This document shows positions 28,668 through 39,246 of a stretch of 64,000 bases of DNA, piece by piece (within the stretch, counting starts at the first letter, position 1; the number at the start of each line of letters is the position of its first letter). The notes beneath the pieces were generated by a model. It was not told the DNA's origin. It did no database searches and worked only from the letters and a program-made list of their open reading frames with translations. Position numbers and translations under genes: made by a program. The DNA comes from an uncultured Granulosicoccaceae bacterium (GTDB taxonomy: Bacteria; Pseudomonadota; Gammaproteobacteria; Granulosicoccales; Granulosicoccaceae). The stretch is from contig CALLMF010000031.1 of NCBI GenBank assembly GCA_938006335.1, forward strand, positions 115,835 to 179,834, given 5' to 3'.

Positions 28668-28844
28668 GGCAGTGAGATCCCGGAGCTAAGTCAACAGATT
28701 GGAGCCGCCGCGAGAGAGTAGTTTCAGCCACGCGATCACGCAGCTGCGCATAACGCGGCGGTCATCGACCGTATCGCGCCGGGGTACACCCCGACGTGAG
28801 GTATGGTTGGGCTCCGAGTCTGACAGAACGGCATCACGGGACCC

Positions 28845-29063
28845 ATGGCACGCAATCGCAGAGGCTCGCCGATAGCCTCGACCGCCGATGTTCTGCTGGT
28901 GCAAGAGGCCTTGCAGCATGCCGGACTGTACGACGGTCCCATCGACGGGATACCGGGTGCGCGTACCATGCTGGCGCTGCGCCACTATCAACGGCGTGAA
29001 GGTCTGCGCAATGACAACCATTTTTCGCCTGAGCTGATCGAGCACGTGCGCCACTGCGTCTGA
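28845..29063 (+). CDS. Small peptidoglycan-binding-domain protein
   Basis: A 72-residue protein made almost wholly of one PG_binding_1 domain: DVLLVQEALQHAGLYDGPID, then GIPGARTMLALRHYQRREGL. This domain normally sits in muramidases or L,D-transpeptidases. Here it stands alone with no signal peptide or membrane helix, so its location is unclear. A perfect hairpin starts at its stop codon. It could be a remnant of a longer gene, but the frame is intact and starts with ATG. Confidence 0.6.
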   Translation: MARNRRGSPIASTADVLLVQEALQHAGLYDGPIDGIPGARTMLALRHYQRREGLRNDNHFSPELIEHVRHCV

Positions 29064-29081
29064 CACGCCTTTGGCGTGTCA
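29061..29081 (+). terminator. Stem-loop at the stop codon of the small peptidoglycan-binding gene
   Basis: TGACACGCC-TTT-GGCGTGTCA is a perfect 9-bp stem with a 3-base loop. The TGA stop forms its first three bases. No T run follows, so it is a weak terminator or an mRNA-stabilising hairpin rather than a classical rho-independent site. Confidence 0.45.
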
Positions 29082-29178
29082 CCAGGCGTCACAATTCGTC
29101 TTGATTCAACCCGAATTCAGGCAGGAATTCCGCGGTCAGATGGTCTTTACTACGCCCTCGAGCAACACGAGATCGACC

Positions 29179-29553
29179 ATGCCCATCCGTATCAGCGACG
29201 CGTCTTCGCTCACCCCCCGCCTGCTGGGGCGTACCGCTGGCACTGCCGTGCGCATAGAAGGCGTGTTGCTGAGAGACGGCGGTAGCGAGACCGTACTGGT
29301 CAAAGCGGTGGACTACGACGGCGAACAGTGCCGCTACCGCTCGCTGCATCGCGATACGCCATGGATCGCCGAGCGTGAGGACGACGAGTTCCGCAGCTGC
29401 TCTCAAACCATCATGGACGGGCTTCGTAGCAGCGACCCTGGTGACTCTGTCCTATCCATCGTGGACTCGGTGATCACCGATGCCGGCGCTCTGATGGTGG
29501 CGGTCAGAAACGAAGTGGGCGGCGGCTGTCGTTGGATGACCCTACCAGCCTGA
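29179..29553 (+). CDS. Conserved-looking protein of unknown function
   Basis: A 124-residue acidic soluble protein, starting MPIRISDASSLTPRLLG. I do not recognise a family. It has two similar beta-rich segments (VRIEGVLLRDGGSETVLVKA and DSVITDAGALMVAVRNEVGG) and codon use like its neighbours. An earlier in-frame ATG at 29140 is possible. It has no membrane segment or signal. It is convergent with the sugar ABC ATPase gene. Confidence 0.5.
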   Translation: MPIRISDASSLTPRLLGRTAGTAVRIEGVLLRDGGSETVLVKAVDYDGEQCRYRSLHRDTPWIAEREDDEFRSCSQTIMDGLRSSDPGDSVLSIVDSVITDAGALMVAVRNEVGGGCRWMTLPA

Positions 29554-29582
29554 CCCGCGGATAGCGCAGCGCCCGACCTGAC

Positions 29583-30680
<1,098 letters not shown>

Positions 30681-30687
30681 TAGTGCA

Positions 30688-31587
30688 TTAACCCTTGACG
30701 GCGCCCGCGGCAATCCCACGGACAAACAATCGGCCCGAGACGAAGTACACGGTGAGTGGCACCAGGGCGGTAATGATGGTCGCCGCCATGTTGACGTTGT
30801 ATTCCTTCACGCCTTGTACCGAATTCACGATGTTGTTCAGCTGAACCGTCATCGGATAGTTCGCAGGCTTGGTGTAGATCACACCAAACAGGAAGTCGTT
30901 CCATATGCCGGTGATCTGCAGGATGACCGCCACCACGAAGATCGGCACGCTCATCGGCAGCATGATCTTCAGGAAGATGCCCCAGAACCCTGCCCCGTCG
31001 ACGCGCGCCGCCTTGAACAGCTCCTCGGGCAGACTCGTGAAATAGTTGCGAAACAAAAGCGTGAGTATCGGCATGCCAAAGATGGTGTGCACCAGCACCA
31101 GACCCCAGAGCGAACTGTACAAACCGAGCTCGCGCAGGATGATCACCAGCGGATAGATCATCACCTGGTAGGGGATGAATGCGCCGAAGATGAGGATGGT
31201 AAAGAAGACATTCGCACCCTTGAAGCGCCAGTTGGCCAAGGCATAGCCATTGACCGATGCAATGGCGATGGACAGCAACACCGAAGGCACGGTGATGATC
31301 ACTGAATTCAGAAACCCGCGACTCAGCCCATCACAGTTGAGGCCAGTACACGCCTCGGCCCAGGCCTTGACCCAAGGTTGAAAGGTCACCTCGACCGGGG
31401 GCGAGAAAATGTTCCCGAGGCGTATCTCCGGCATGCCCTTCAGCGACGTCACGATCATCACGTACAGCGGCAAGGCGTAGTAGCAAGCGATCAGGCCGAG
31501 TGTGCCGTACAAAAAAATGTTGCGTCGCGACAGCAACCGTTTGGGTTTTGGGCCGTTTGGATCTCTCGCAGTAGATGTATCAGCCAC
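30688..31587 (-). CDS. Carbohydrate ABC importer permease (MalG type)
   Basis: A 299-residue inner-membrane protein with about six helices. The EAA loop that contacts the ATPase reads LPEELFKAARVDGAGFWGIF, followed by KIMLPMSVPIF. A periplasmic loop of ~60 residues after the first helix fits MalG-like permeases. It overlaps the MalF-type gene by 8 bases. Confidence 0.94.
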   Translation of the reverse strand: MADTSTARDPNGPKPKRLLSRRNIFLYGTLGLIACYYALPLYVMIVTSLKGMPEIRLGNIFSPPVEVTFQPWVKAWAEACTGLNCDGLSRGFLNSVIITVPSVLLSIAIASVNGYALANWRFKGANVFFTILIFGAFIPYQVMIYPLVIILRELGLYSSLWGLVLVHTIFGMPILTLLFRNYFTSLPEELFKAARVDGAGFWGIFLKIMLPMSVPIFVVAVILQITGIWNDFLFGVIYTKPANYPMTVQLNNIVNSVQGVKEYNVNMAATIITALVPLTVYFVSGRLFVRGIAAGAVKG

Positions 31588-32506
31588 GACGCTTGCCTCC
31601 GAACTCGAGATAGGCCCAGGGGATCAGCACGATCAGCACCGCGAGCAACATCATCGTGGAGGCGGCAAAACCTTGCGCAAGGTTCTGCGACTGGAACATT
31701 TTCTCGTACACATACTTGGCTGGCACTTCGGAGGCGATGCCGGGGCCACCGCTGGTTTGCGCAACGACCAGGTCATACACCTTGACGATACCCGCGGCAA
31801 TGATCACGAGCGTGGTGATGAACACCGGGCGCATCATCGGGATCACGATGAACACATAGGTCTTCCAGGTCGGTATGCCATCGACCCGTGCTGCCTTCCA
31901 GATGTCCTCGTCAATGCCGCGCAATCCGGCCAGCATCAGGCACATGATAAAGCCCGTGCCTTGCCACAAGGCGGCTATCAATATTCCGTAGATCGCGATA
32001 CTCGACGTGTTCAGGGGATCAAACACAAAACTCTCCCACCCGAGATTGCGCACCACGTTCTGCACACCGAGCGACGGGTTCAGTATCCACTGCCAGGCGA
32101 GCCCGGTCACGATGAAGGACATCGCAAACGGGTAGAGAAAAATTGTACGAAACGTGTCCTCGAAACGAATCTTCTGATCGAGCAGTGCTGCGAGCAGAAA
32201 ACCGATGATCAGCGAGAGCACCAGAGAGCACACACCGAAGATCATCAGGTTCTCGATGGACACCTGCCAGCGTCGCGTACCCCACAAGCGGTCGTATTGC
32301 TTGAAGCCGACCCAGTCCGCTTTCGGCAACAGCCGCGAGTTGGTAAACGAGTAGACGACCGTCCAGAGTGTCCCCCCGACAAACACGACGAGCGCGGTCA
32401 GGATCATCGGGATGGCGGCAAACTTGGCGCTCAGATTCCTGAATGGTCGAAACGGCGCTCGTGAAGCGGAGCGCCGTATCGAACCGGGATTCTCTGAAGT
32501 TGTCAT
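31580..32506 (-). CDS. Carbohydrate ABC importer permease (MalF type)
   Basis: A ~308-residue membrane protein and partner of the MalG-type permease. The EAA loop is IDEDIWKAARVDGIPTWKTY, followed by VFIVIPMMRPV. The start MTTSENPG was chosen because the nine codons upstream run into a hairpin between this gene and the binding-protein gene. Order: binding protein, MalF, MalG, ATPase. Confidence 0.93.
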   Translation of the reverse strand: MTTSENPGSIRRSASRAPFRPFRNLSAKFAAIPMILTALVVFVGGTLWTVVYSFTNSRLLPKADWVGFKQYDRLWGTRRWQVSIENLMIFGVCSLVLSLIIGFLLAALLDQKIRFEDTFRTIFLYPFAMSFIVTGLAWQWILNPSLGVQNVVRNLGWESFVFDPLNTSSIAIYGILIAALWQGTGFIMCLMLAGLRGIDEDIWKAARVDGIPTWKTYVFIVIPMMRPVFITTLVIIAAGIVKVYDLVVAQTSGGPGIASEVPAKYVYEKMFQSQNLAQGFAASTMMLLAVLIVLIPWAYLEFGGKRRG

Positions 32507-32517
32507 GATGATGAATA

Positions 32518-32544
32518 CCTGCCGCCACCACAAGCGGCGGCAGG
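32518..32544 (-). promoter_or_regulatory. Intercistronic stem-loop after the sugar-binding protein gene
   Basis: CCTGCCGCC, a 9-base loop and GGCGGCAGG form a perfect 9-bp GC-rich stem between the binding-protein stop and the permease start. There is no T run. Such hairpins often protect the upstream mRNA and raise binding-protein levels over the permeases, as in maltose-type operons. That role is inferred here. Confidence 0.6.
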
Positions 32545-32565
32545 CTGATCAGTCACATCAAGGAC

Positions 32566-33804
32566 TTAGTCCGCGTCAGAGATGATGTCGACAAATCGCT
32601 CTTGAGCTTCTTCTGCCGTCATTGAAAGGTCAGACCAGAACTCGGTCTGCAGGTCTTCCATCTGGCCCTGCGTGTCAGGCGTGAGCACCATGTCTCCGGT
32701 GGGCACGACACCACCCGCTGCGAGAATCTCCAGACCCTTCTTCATGCAGTCGTTGGCAGCCGACAGATCGATGTCGCCACGGATCGGTAGAGAACCCTTC
32801 TTGAGATTGAACGCAACCTGTACAGGCTTGGAGATCATCAGGGACGCGAGCTCGAGCTGAGCTGCAGTCTGCTCCGGATCATCCAGCTTCGGGAAGTAGA
32901 AGGCGTCTCCACCGGTGGAGATGATTTCGTTGACACCGAGACCTGGCAGGCAGGTGTAGTCCTCACCGGCCACCTGCTCAGCTACCTGGAACTCGCCCTG
33001 CGCCCAGTCACCCATGATCTGGCCACCGGCCTGACCGGTGATGACAAGATTGGTCGCCTGGTTCCAGTCCTGAACGTTGGAGTCCTTGGCGAGCTCTCTT
33101 GCTGCGGCGGCAGCCTCGAACACTTTCGCCATCTCTGGCCCAGCGGCCGCTTCCGCGTCCTTGTCCACGTTGACCTGACGCCAGAGATCGACACCACCAA
33201 CGCCGTACTGAAGCACACCAAAGGCGCCGTTCTGCTGCCAGCCCTGACCGCCCATCGCGAGCGGAATCTTGCCAGCCGCTTCAAGAGCGGGTCCCGCTTC
33301 AACAAATTCGAACCAGTCGGACGGCACGTCAACGCCCGCGTCCTCGAAGGCCTGATGGCTCAGCCAGATCCACTCCCAGGAGTGGATGTTGACCGGCACG
33401 CAGTAGATTTTTCCATCCAGCGTGCAGGAGTCGAGCAAGCCTGACGGGTTCACGAAATCGGCCCAGCCTTCAGCTTCTGCAAGCTCGGTGAGGTCCTGCA
33501 GCAGACCGGCTTCGATGAGCTCTTCTGCCTGACGGCCATGGTTGAGCTGAGTGGCTCCCATCGGATCCCCGCCAATGATGCGGCTGACGATGATGGGTCG
33601 AGCAACACCCCCGGAGCCGGCGATAGCGCCGTCGACCCAGGTGTTCCCTGTCGCATTGAAGGCGCTTGCAAACTCGGCAACCGCCGCTGCTTCACCGCCG
33701 GATGTCCACCAGTGGGTGACTTCGAGCTCGGTCGCGTGGGTGGCCGTTGACGCGCTGGCAGCCGCGATGACCGCAGCCGCGGTCAGGCTTCGTGTGAACT
33801 TCAT
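32566..33804 (-). CDS. Carbohydrate ABC importer periplasmic binding protein
   Basis: A 412-residue family 1 solute-binding protein. The signal peptide (KFTRSLTAAAVIAAASASTA, then THA cleavage) precedes LEVTHWWTSGGEAAAVAEFA, typical of sugar-binding proteins. NIHSWEWIWLSH and GGDAFYFPKLDD are also family-like. A GGAG ribosome site lies before the ATG. The sugar is unknown. The nearby GH43 genes make a plant-derived oligosaccharide a possibility only. Confidence 0.93.
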   Translation of the reverse strand: MKFTRSLTAAAVIAAASASTATHATELEVTHWWTSGGEAAAVAEFASAFNATGNTWVDGAIAGSGGVARPIIVSRIIGGDPMGATQLNHGRQAEELIEAGLLQDLTELAEAEGWADFVNPSGLLDSCTLDGKIYCVPVNIHSWEWIWLSHQAFEDAGVDVPSDWFEFVEAGPALEAAGKIPLAMGGQGWQQNGAFGVLQYGVGGVDLWRQVNVDKDAEAAAGPEMAKVFEAAAAARELAKDSNVQDWNQATNLVITGQAGGQIMGDWAQGEFQVAEQVAGEDYTCLPGLGVNEIISTGGDAFYFPKLDDPEQTAAQLELASLMISKPVQVAFNLKKGSLPIRGDIDLSAANDCMKKGLEILAAGGVVPTGDMVLTPDTQGQMEDLQTEFWSDLSMTAEEAQERFVDIISDAD

Positions 33805-33942
33805 CGTAAGTAATCTCCAAGTGAGTAGGAAGTGCTGGCCCGGCTGGCATCGACTATCGCCGTCACAAACACCAAGTGAGCGGCCCGCGTGTCAGTAATT
33901 TTTTTGGGTCGTGGATTAATTTACGGGATGACCATTTCCACG

Positions 33943-35967
33943 TCAAATCAAAGCTGACTGGTTCGCATTTTCCGGCACGTCAAGAAAGCCACCCGACTGG
34001 CGTGCCCATAGCTCCGCATAAAGACCGTTCCCCTGACTGAGCGTGGCATGCGTGCCTTCTTCGACGATGGCGCCAGCGTCCATGACGATCAGACGATCCA
34101 TGGCCGCGATCGTCGACAAGCGATGTGCGATGGCAATGACCGTCTTGCCGTGCATCAGCGCATCGAGGTTTTCCTGAATCGCGGCCTCCACTTCCGAATC
34201 GAGCGCGCTGGTGGCTTCATCGAGCACCAGGATGGGCGCGTCTTTCAGAAACATGCGCGCAATGGAGATGCGTTGACGTTGTCCACCGGAGAGCTTCACG
34301 CCCCGCTCACCGACATGTGCGTCAAAGCCACGACGCCCTTCAGGGTCTTCCAGATCCTGGATGAAGTCGAAGGCGTTGGCGCGTCGTGCAGCAGCGATGA
34401 TGTCCTCTTCAGTGGCATCGCGACGACCGTAGGCGATGTTGTCGCGCACCGAGCGGTGCAACAAGGAAGAGTCCTGGGTGACCACACCCACATGCCTGCG
34501 CAAGGATTCCTGGGTGACGTCGGCAACGTTCTGCCCGTCGATGCTGACCACGCCGGATTCAACATCGTAGAGGCGCAGGATCAGATTGGTCAGCGTAGTC
34601 TTGCCAGCGCCGGAGCGCCCGACCAGACCGACCTTCTCACCCCCCTTGATCAGCAGGGAGAGATCCTTGATGACCGCAGAGCGCAGAGACTCGTGCTCAT
34701 CGCCAAGGTCCTCGACAGCACCTGCCGAGCTGCCCTGCTCATCCGCAGTAGCGATGCCGCGAGGCCGCCGACCATAGTCAAACGATACCGATTCGAACGA
34801 AATCTCTCCCCTGGGAACCGCCAGTGGCATGGCGTCCGGACGATCTTGTACGGCGCGGGACTTCGAGAGCATGCCCATGCCGTCGTAGACCACACCGACA
34901 CTCTCGAACAAGCCGGACAGCTCCCACATGATCCAGTGAGCGATGCCCTGAAGACGCAACACGAGTCCAACGCCCACAGCCACCGCGCCAACACCGACAG
35001 CCCCCTTGGACCACAGCAACAGACCCATGGCCCCGACCGCAAACAACAATGCGCCGTTGATGAGACTCAAGCTCGATTGCAACAGCGTGACCAGACGCAT
35101 TTGCGGGTACACGGTCTTGAGGAAACCATCCATGCTTTCGCGGGCATAGCCTGCCTCGTGGCCTGCGTGAGCAAACAACTTGACGGTCATGATGTTGGTG
35201 TAGCTATCGACGACGCGTCCGGTCATCACCGAGCGTGCATCGGCCTGCTTGCGCGACAAGGCCTTGAGCTGCGGCATGAAGTAGCGAAGGATCACGACGT
35301 AGCCGCCCAGCCACAGAAGAAACGGCGCAGCCATCCACGGACTGAAACTTGCGACCAGTATCAGCGAGCCCAGGAAGTAGACACCCACGTATACCAGGAC
35401 GTCCAACACTTTCATGATGACATCGCGAGCGGCAAGCGAGGTTTGCATGACGCGCGTGGCGACACGCCCCGCGAATTCATCCTGATAGAAGCCGTAGCTC
35501 TGACCCAGCATCCAGCGATGCGCCTTCCAGCGAATCGTCATCACGAAGTTCCCGAGGATGGTCTGGTGCAGGACGGTCGACTGCAAGAACACCGTCAGTG
35601 GCAACAGCACCAGAATCACGAAGCCCATCCACAGTAGCAGCGAGGTGTCCTCGCTGAACACCGACGACGGATCGCGCTCACCCAGCCAATCGATCAGGTT
35701 GCCAAGAAAACCGAACAGCATCACCTCGAGCACCGAGACCGCGACCGTGAGTGCCGACATCAGCAACAACCACGGCGCTACCGGACGTGAGTAGTGCCAC
35801 AGAAAGGGCAATAGCGATGGCGACGGCTGCTCGGGAGCCTCAGGGGGAAAGGGCTGCACCCGGCCCTCGAACCAGGCAAGGAACGGGGCAAACCATCCGC
35901 CCCGATTCTCGAGGCGAACACCGGCGTCAGTCGCCTGCTCACCGTGTGCTTGTCGGGTATCAGCCAT
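33943..35967 (-). CDS. ABC exporter, fused permease and ATPase (MsbA-like)
   Basis: A 674-residue half-transporter. An N-terminal soluble stretch of ~60 residues is followed by six membrane helices (residues ~70-370). The ATPase has Walker A LVGRSGAGKTTLTN, signature KLSGGQRQRISIARMFL and Walker B APILVLDEATSALD. An insert of ~25 residues after the first ATPase strand (near DEQGSSAGAVEDLGDE) is unusual. The substrate is unknown; lipid, peptide or drug are all possible. It lies 4 bases downstream of a small membrane-protein gene. Confidence 0.92.
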   Translation of the reverse strand: MADTRQAHGEQATDAGVRLENRGGWFAPFLAWFEGRVQPFPPEAPEQPSPSLLPFLWHYSRPVAPWLLLMSALTVAVSVLEVMLFGFLGNLIDWLGERDPSSVFSEDTSLLLWMGFVILVLLPLTVFLQSTVLHQTILGNFVMTIRWKAHRWMLGQSYGFYQDEFAGRVATRVMQTSLAARDVIMKVLDVLVYVGVYFLGSLILVASFSPWMAAPFLLWLGGYVVILRYFMPQLKALSRKQADARSVMTGRVVDSYTNIMTVKLFAHAGHEAGYARESMDGFLKTVYPQMRLVTLLQSSLSLINGALLFAVGAMGLLLWSKGAVGVGAVAVGVGLVLRLQGIAHWIMWELSGLFESVGVVYDGMGMLSKSRAVQDRPDAMPLAVPRGEISFESVSFDYGRRPRGIATADEQGSSAGAVEDLGDEHESLRSAVIKDLSLLIKGGEKVGLVGRSGAGKTTLTNLILRLYDVESGVVSIDGQNVADVTQESLRRHVGVVTQDSSLLHRSVRDNIAYGRRDATEEDIIAAARRANAFDFIQDLEDPEGRRGFDAHVGERGVKLSGGQRQRISIARMFLKDAPILVLDEATSALDSEVEAAIQENLDALMHGKTVIAIAHRLSTIAAMDRLIVMDAGAIVEEGTHATLSQGNGLYAELWARQSGGFLDVPENANQSALI

Positions 35968-35971
35968 GAGA

Positions 35972-36424
35972 TCAGCTTGACAAGTGCGAGCTCAACACAC
36001 CGATATCGACCCATACGGTAATCAACAGGTACAACACGCCAAACGACATCGACGTGCTGATCACGCCCAACATTGGTGTCGCCAACCAGCCCAACAAACC
36101 GATGGACACGATGAAGATGAAAAAACCAACTGTGGCACCAGTGGTGCCGATGAACCGGATATCGACAAGCTCCCTGGCCAGTGACGGCGTCAAGGATGTG
36201 CGCCCGGCAAGCTCTATGGACAAACGCGCGTCCACATACAGCGCCATGATAAAGAGCAGCGACGACGCCAGCAGAAGCACAAAGACCACCTGGGCCACCC
36301 GGCTGCGCACACCGTAGCGCAGCACATGCGCTGCCACCGACAGGGCGAAGCCCGACATCAGTCCGCTGACCAGAGCCACCTGCCCGGTCTGCAGCTCCAG
36401 CACTATGCGCATGGCCTCATCCAT
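35972..36424 (-). CDS. Four-helix inner-membrane protein of unknown function
   Basis: A 150-residue protein with four hydrophobic helices: near GQVALVSGLMSGFALSVAAH, then VVFVLLLASSLLFIMALYV, GATVGFFIFIVSIGLLGWLA and SMSFGVLYLLITVWVDIGVL. I do not recognise the family. The start MDEAMRIVLE is preferred over a longer frame without membrane character. It precedes the ABC exporter by 4 bases and is divergent from the GTPase pair. Confidence 0.65.
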   Translation of the reverse strand: MDEAMRIVLELQTGQVALVSGLMSGFALSVAAHVLRYGVRSRVAQVVFVLLLASSLLFIMALYVDARLSIELAGRTSLTPSLARELVDIRFIGTTGATVGFFIFIVSIGLLGWLATPMLGVISTSMSFGVLYLLITVWVDIGVLSSHLSS

Positions 36425-36481
36425 CGTGCGAGTATACGGGAGTGAAAAACGCGAACCGCCCTTTGTCTTGACCGTGCGGAC

Positions 36482-37615
36482 ATGACTACCGAATCTCCCG
36501 AGCCGCAACGCTCGCGCTTTCGTCGCTGGACCGACGATCTCGTGAATCCGCGCGCCAGTGACGAGCTTGCAGCCGCATTGGCAAAACAGCGGGAAACGAT
36601 TCCGATGCTGTGGCTACTCGGCAAGACGGGTGCCGGCAAGAGCTCCGTCATCCAACGACTGACCGGGGACACGCGGGCCAGCATCGGCAACGGTTTTGAA
36701 CCCTGCACGCGCAGCGCCGACGCCTACGATCATCCCGCGGATGCGCCTGTCATGCGGTTTCTCGATACACGCGGCCTTGGCGAGACCGGTTACGAGCCAG
36801 ACGCCGATCTTGCGGTCTGCCGCGGCCGCAGCCACGCACTACTCATTCTGACGCGCGTGGACGACAGCTCGCAGGTGGATCTGCTATCCGCGCTCTCACC
36901 ATTGGCCAGGGAGCAACAGCTGCCCGCCCTGCATGTGCATACGGCACTGCATGCGCTGGAAAGCACCGAAGCGCGACAAAGAGCTATCGCCTTCAATCGA
37001 GAACAGATCCGCGACGCACTCGGTCGCGATATCCCCCAGGTCGAGATCGACTTTCTGCCTGAAGGCGATCCGGACCCGGACACGGGGCTCGAGGAACTAC
37101 GCAACGCGATCCTCGACCTGGTACCTGCGCTGCAAGATGCGCTGTATGCCTCCGATGCACGCAATGCCGAGCACGCGGCATTTCTGGCCAATCGCCGCGA
37201 GGTACTGGGCTACGCGACGGCTGCAGCCGCGGTCGATGCCCTGCCGGCCATCGGCATCGTCGGCGTGCCCACGGTCCAAGGCAAGCTGTTGCACGCACTC
37301 GCTGCCCGCTATCAGTACCCCTGGGATCGGCGAGTCGCGCAGGAGTTTCTTGCCGTGCTGGGCTCGGCATTTCTGTATCGCTACGGACTGTCGTTTCTTG
37401 GCCGTGAGCTCGCCAAGTTCATTCCGGTATACGGCCAGAGTGCAGGCGCTGCCGCTGCAGCCGGCATCAGTTTCGCAAGCACCTACGCCCTTGGCAGGAC
37501 GGCGTGTCTTTATCTGTACCGTCGCTCCACCGGTGCCACAGCCGACAGGGCGTCTCTGCAGAATGCGTTCAAGGAAGCCTTTCGCGAACAGCGGATAAAG
37601 GACGAACCACGATGA
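36482..37615 (+). CDS. Membrane-associated GTPase with DUF697-like tail
   Basis: A 377-residue P-loop GTPase. G1 is LLGKTGAGKSSVIQRLTGD (residue ~46), G3 is FLDTRGLGE and G4 is probably LTRVDD. The C-terminal third has hydrophobic helices (AFLYRYGLSFLGRELAKF, then AAAAAGISFASTYALG) resembling the DUF697 membrane-associated domain of YcjF-like proteins. Its stop overlaps the next GTPase start as ATGA, so the pair is coupled and may act together at the inner membrane. Function unknown. Confidence 0.8.
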   Translation: MTTESPEPQRSRFRRWTDDLVNPRASDELAAALAKQRETIPMLWLLGKTGAGKSSVIQRLTGDTRASIGNGFEPCTRSADAYDHPADAPVMRFLDTRGLGETGYEPDADLAVCRGRSHALLILTRVDDSSQVDLLSALSPLAREQQLPALHVHTALHALESTEARQRAIAFNREQIRDALGRDIPQVEIDFLPEGDPDPDTGLEELRNAILDLVPALQDALYASDARNAEHAAFLANRREVLGYATAAAAVDALPAIGIVGVPTVQGKLLHALAARYQYPWDRRVAQEFLAVLGSAFLYRYGLSFLGRELAKFIPVYGQSAGAAAAAGISFASTYALGRTACLYLYRRSTGATADRASLQNAFKEAFREQRIKDEPR

Positions 37616-39246
37616 AAGACTCATCGAATCGCGGACGTTTTGCTGAAGTGATTGCCGGTGCCACGTGGTATCTGCTGGTGGTTGCGGTGTTGCCAGTGGC
37701 AGGCCTCGCCATCGCCGGGCTGTTGTGGTCCTGGCAATCCGGTTGGATATTGCCCTTGCTCGCGGGCTGGTTGTGCATGACCGTGCTCGCCTGGCTGGTC
37801 TTTGTCTTGTGGCCCCGCAAGCGGTTGGTCGCGAACACGGCGGCGGAACTGCCCGAAGGCGATCAGTTGCCAGCCATCATCGATCCGAGAGCGGCATGGA
37901 CCGACCGGGACCGGGATATCTACACACGCGTGCGAGCCGTCATCGATGCCGATACCGACGGCCCGATCACGCTCGCCTGGTTACGTGTCCGAGCCGTCGA
38001 CGTGGTGTCGTTTGTGGCTGCCGAGTATCACGGGGGCCGGCGCAACACTGCCTTGGCGTTTACCTTGCCTGAAGGCTTGCTGATGATCTCGGTCGTCAGT
38101 ACCCGCTACCGGCAACTGATCATGTCTCACCTGCCGTTTGCGGATCGCATCCAGCTCGCCAGCGTGTTCACCATCGCGGAGCAACGCTCGCGCCTGGAGA
38201 CCGGCGCGACCTGGGCCAATCGCCTTCGACGCGGGCTACGGCTGGTCAACCCCGTCACGGCAGTGATCGGTGAGATACGAGACCAGTTCACCAACCATGT
38301 CCTGTCACAAGTAGGAAGCGCACTGAAGCGCGACTTGATCAGACTGCTCCTACAAGAGGTTGCCCAGGTCGCCATTGATCTCTATGGCGGACATCTGAGC
38401 GCATCAGACATCGAGCTTGCAGATCATCGCAGTGGTGCAGCCGTTGCCGATGACTCACGGATGGCAGCGCCGGTGGAACCGCTGCGCGTGGTACTCGTCG
38501 GCCAATCCAGTGCGGGAAAATCGTCGCTGGTCAACGCGCTGGCTGACAATCTTGTCGCCGAGGCCGATCTGCTACCAACAACCGATCAATTGACGGTGTA
38601 CTCACTCGACATTGACGAGTTGGGCCCGCTGCGGCTTGTTGACAGTCCAGGACTGGATGGCCACGCAGCGACATCAAAAGCCACCCAGGATGCCCTGGAA
38701 GATGCCGATCTCATTCTGTGGGTGGTGAAGGCTACACAACCCGGACGGCAAGCTGACGCCGCGCTGTTGAGCGCCGTGCGCGAGCAACAGATGGCACAGC
38801 CACAGCGTCGTCCCGCACCGATCGTCATGGTACTGACCCATGTCGACAAGATTCCGCCTCGCACGGTGTGGGCGCCACCCTATGACTTGCTCGGCACGCC
38901 AACGGATCCGAAGGCAGCCAACATCGTCAAGGCACTGGCCGCCGCGCAACGCGATATCGGATTGGGTGACGAGGTACCCGGCATTCCCGTTCGGCTCGAT
39001 CCCGGCGCACGCTACAACCTCGAAGCGGTTGTCGCTGCCTTGCTGATCACTCGCGAAGAAGCGGTGCAAGCACAACTCAATCGCCGGCGCCTCGACTACT
39101 CCAGCGCGAAGAGTTCATGGCGAGATCGACTGACGCAATCGGCAAACCTTGCGAAAGGACTGACGCGATGGGCTGGCGAGCGCCTGCAAACCAGGGAAGG
39201 TCAGGATCCGGACAATCGATCCAATGATGGCGGCGGCGCAAACTGA
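37612..39246 (+). CDS. Membrane-anchored GTPase (Era/YcjX-like), partner of the preceding GTPase
   Basis: A 544-residue protein. Two N-terminal membrane helices (WYLLVVAVLPVAGLAIAGLL, then WILPLLAGWLCMTVLAWLVF) are followed by ~240 residues of unknown fold. The GTPase domain has G1 LVGQSSAGKSSLVNALAD, G3 LRLVDSPGLDGH and G4 LTHVDK. The C-terminus is basic and helical. ATG at 37612 overlaps the previous stop. The last 46 bases overlap the 3' end of the convergent L,D-transpeptidase gene. Confidence 0.82.
   Translation: MKDSSNRGRFAEVIAGATWYLLVVAVLPVAGLAIAGLLWSWQSGWILPLLAGWLCMTVLAWLVFVLWPRKRLVANTAAELPEGDQLPAIIDPRAAWTDRDRDIYTRVRAVIDADTDGPITLAWLRVRAVDVVSFVAAEYHGGRRNTALAFTLPEGLLMISVVSTRYRQLIMSHLPFADRIQLASVFTIAEQRSRLETGATWANRLRRGLRLVNPVTAVIGEIRDQFTNHVLSQVGSALKRDLIRLLLQEVAQVAIDLYGGHLSASDIELADHRSGAAVADDSRMAAPVEPLRVVLVGQSSAGKSSLVNALADNLVAEADLLPTTDQLTVYSLDIDELGPLRLVDSPGLDGHAATSKATQDALEDADLILWVVKATQPGRQADAALLSAVREQQMAQPQRRPAPIVMVLTHVDKIPPRTVWAPPYDLLGTPTDPKAANIVKALAAAQRDIGLGDEVPGIPVRLDPGARYNLEAVVAALLITREEAVQAQLNRRRLDYSSAKSSWRDRLTQSANLAKGLTRWAGERLQTREGQDPDNRSNDGGGAN

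Noticed and set aside
34048..35637. 529-codon plus-strand open frame opposite the ABC exporter
   Set aside because: Shadow of an unmistakable ABC transporter gene.
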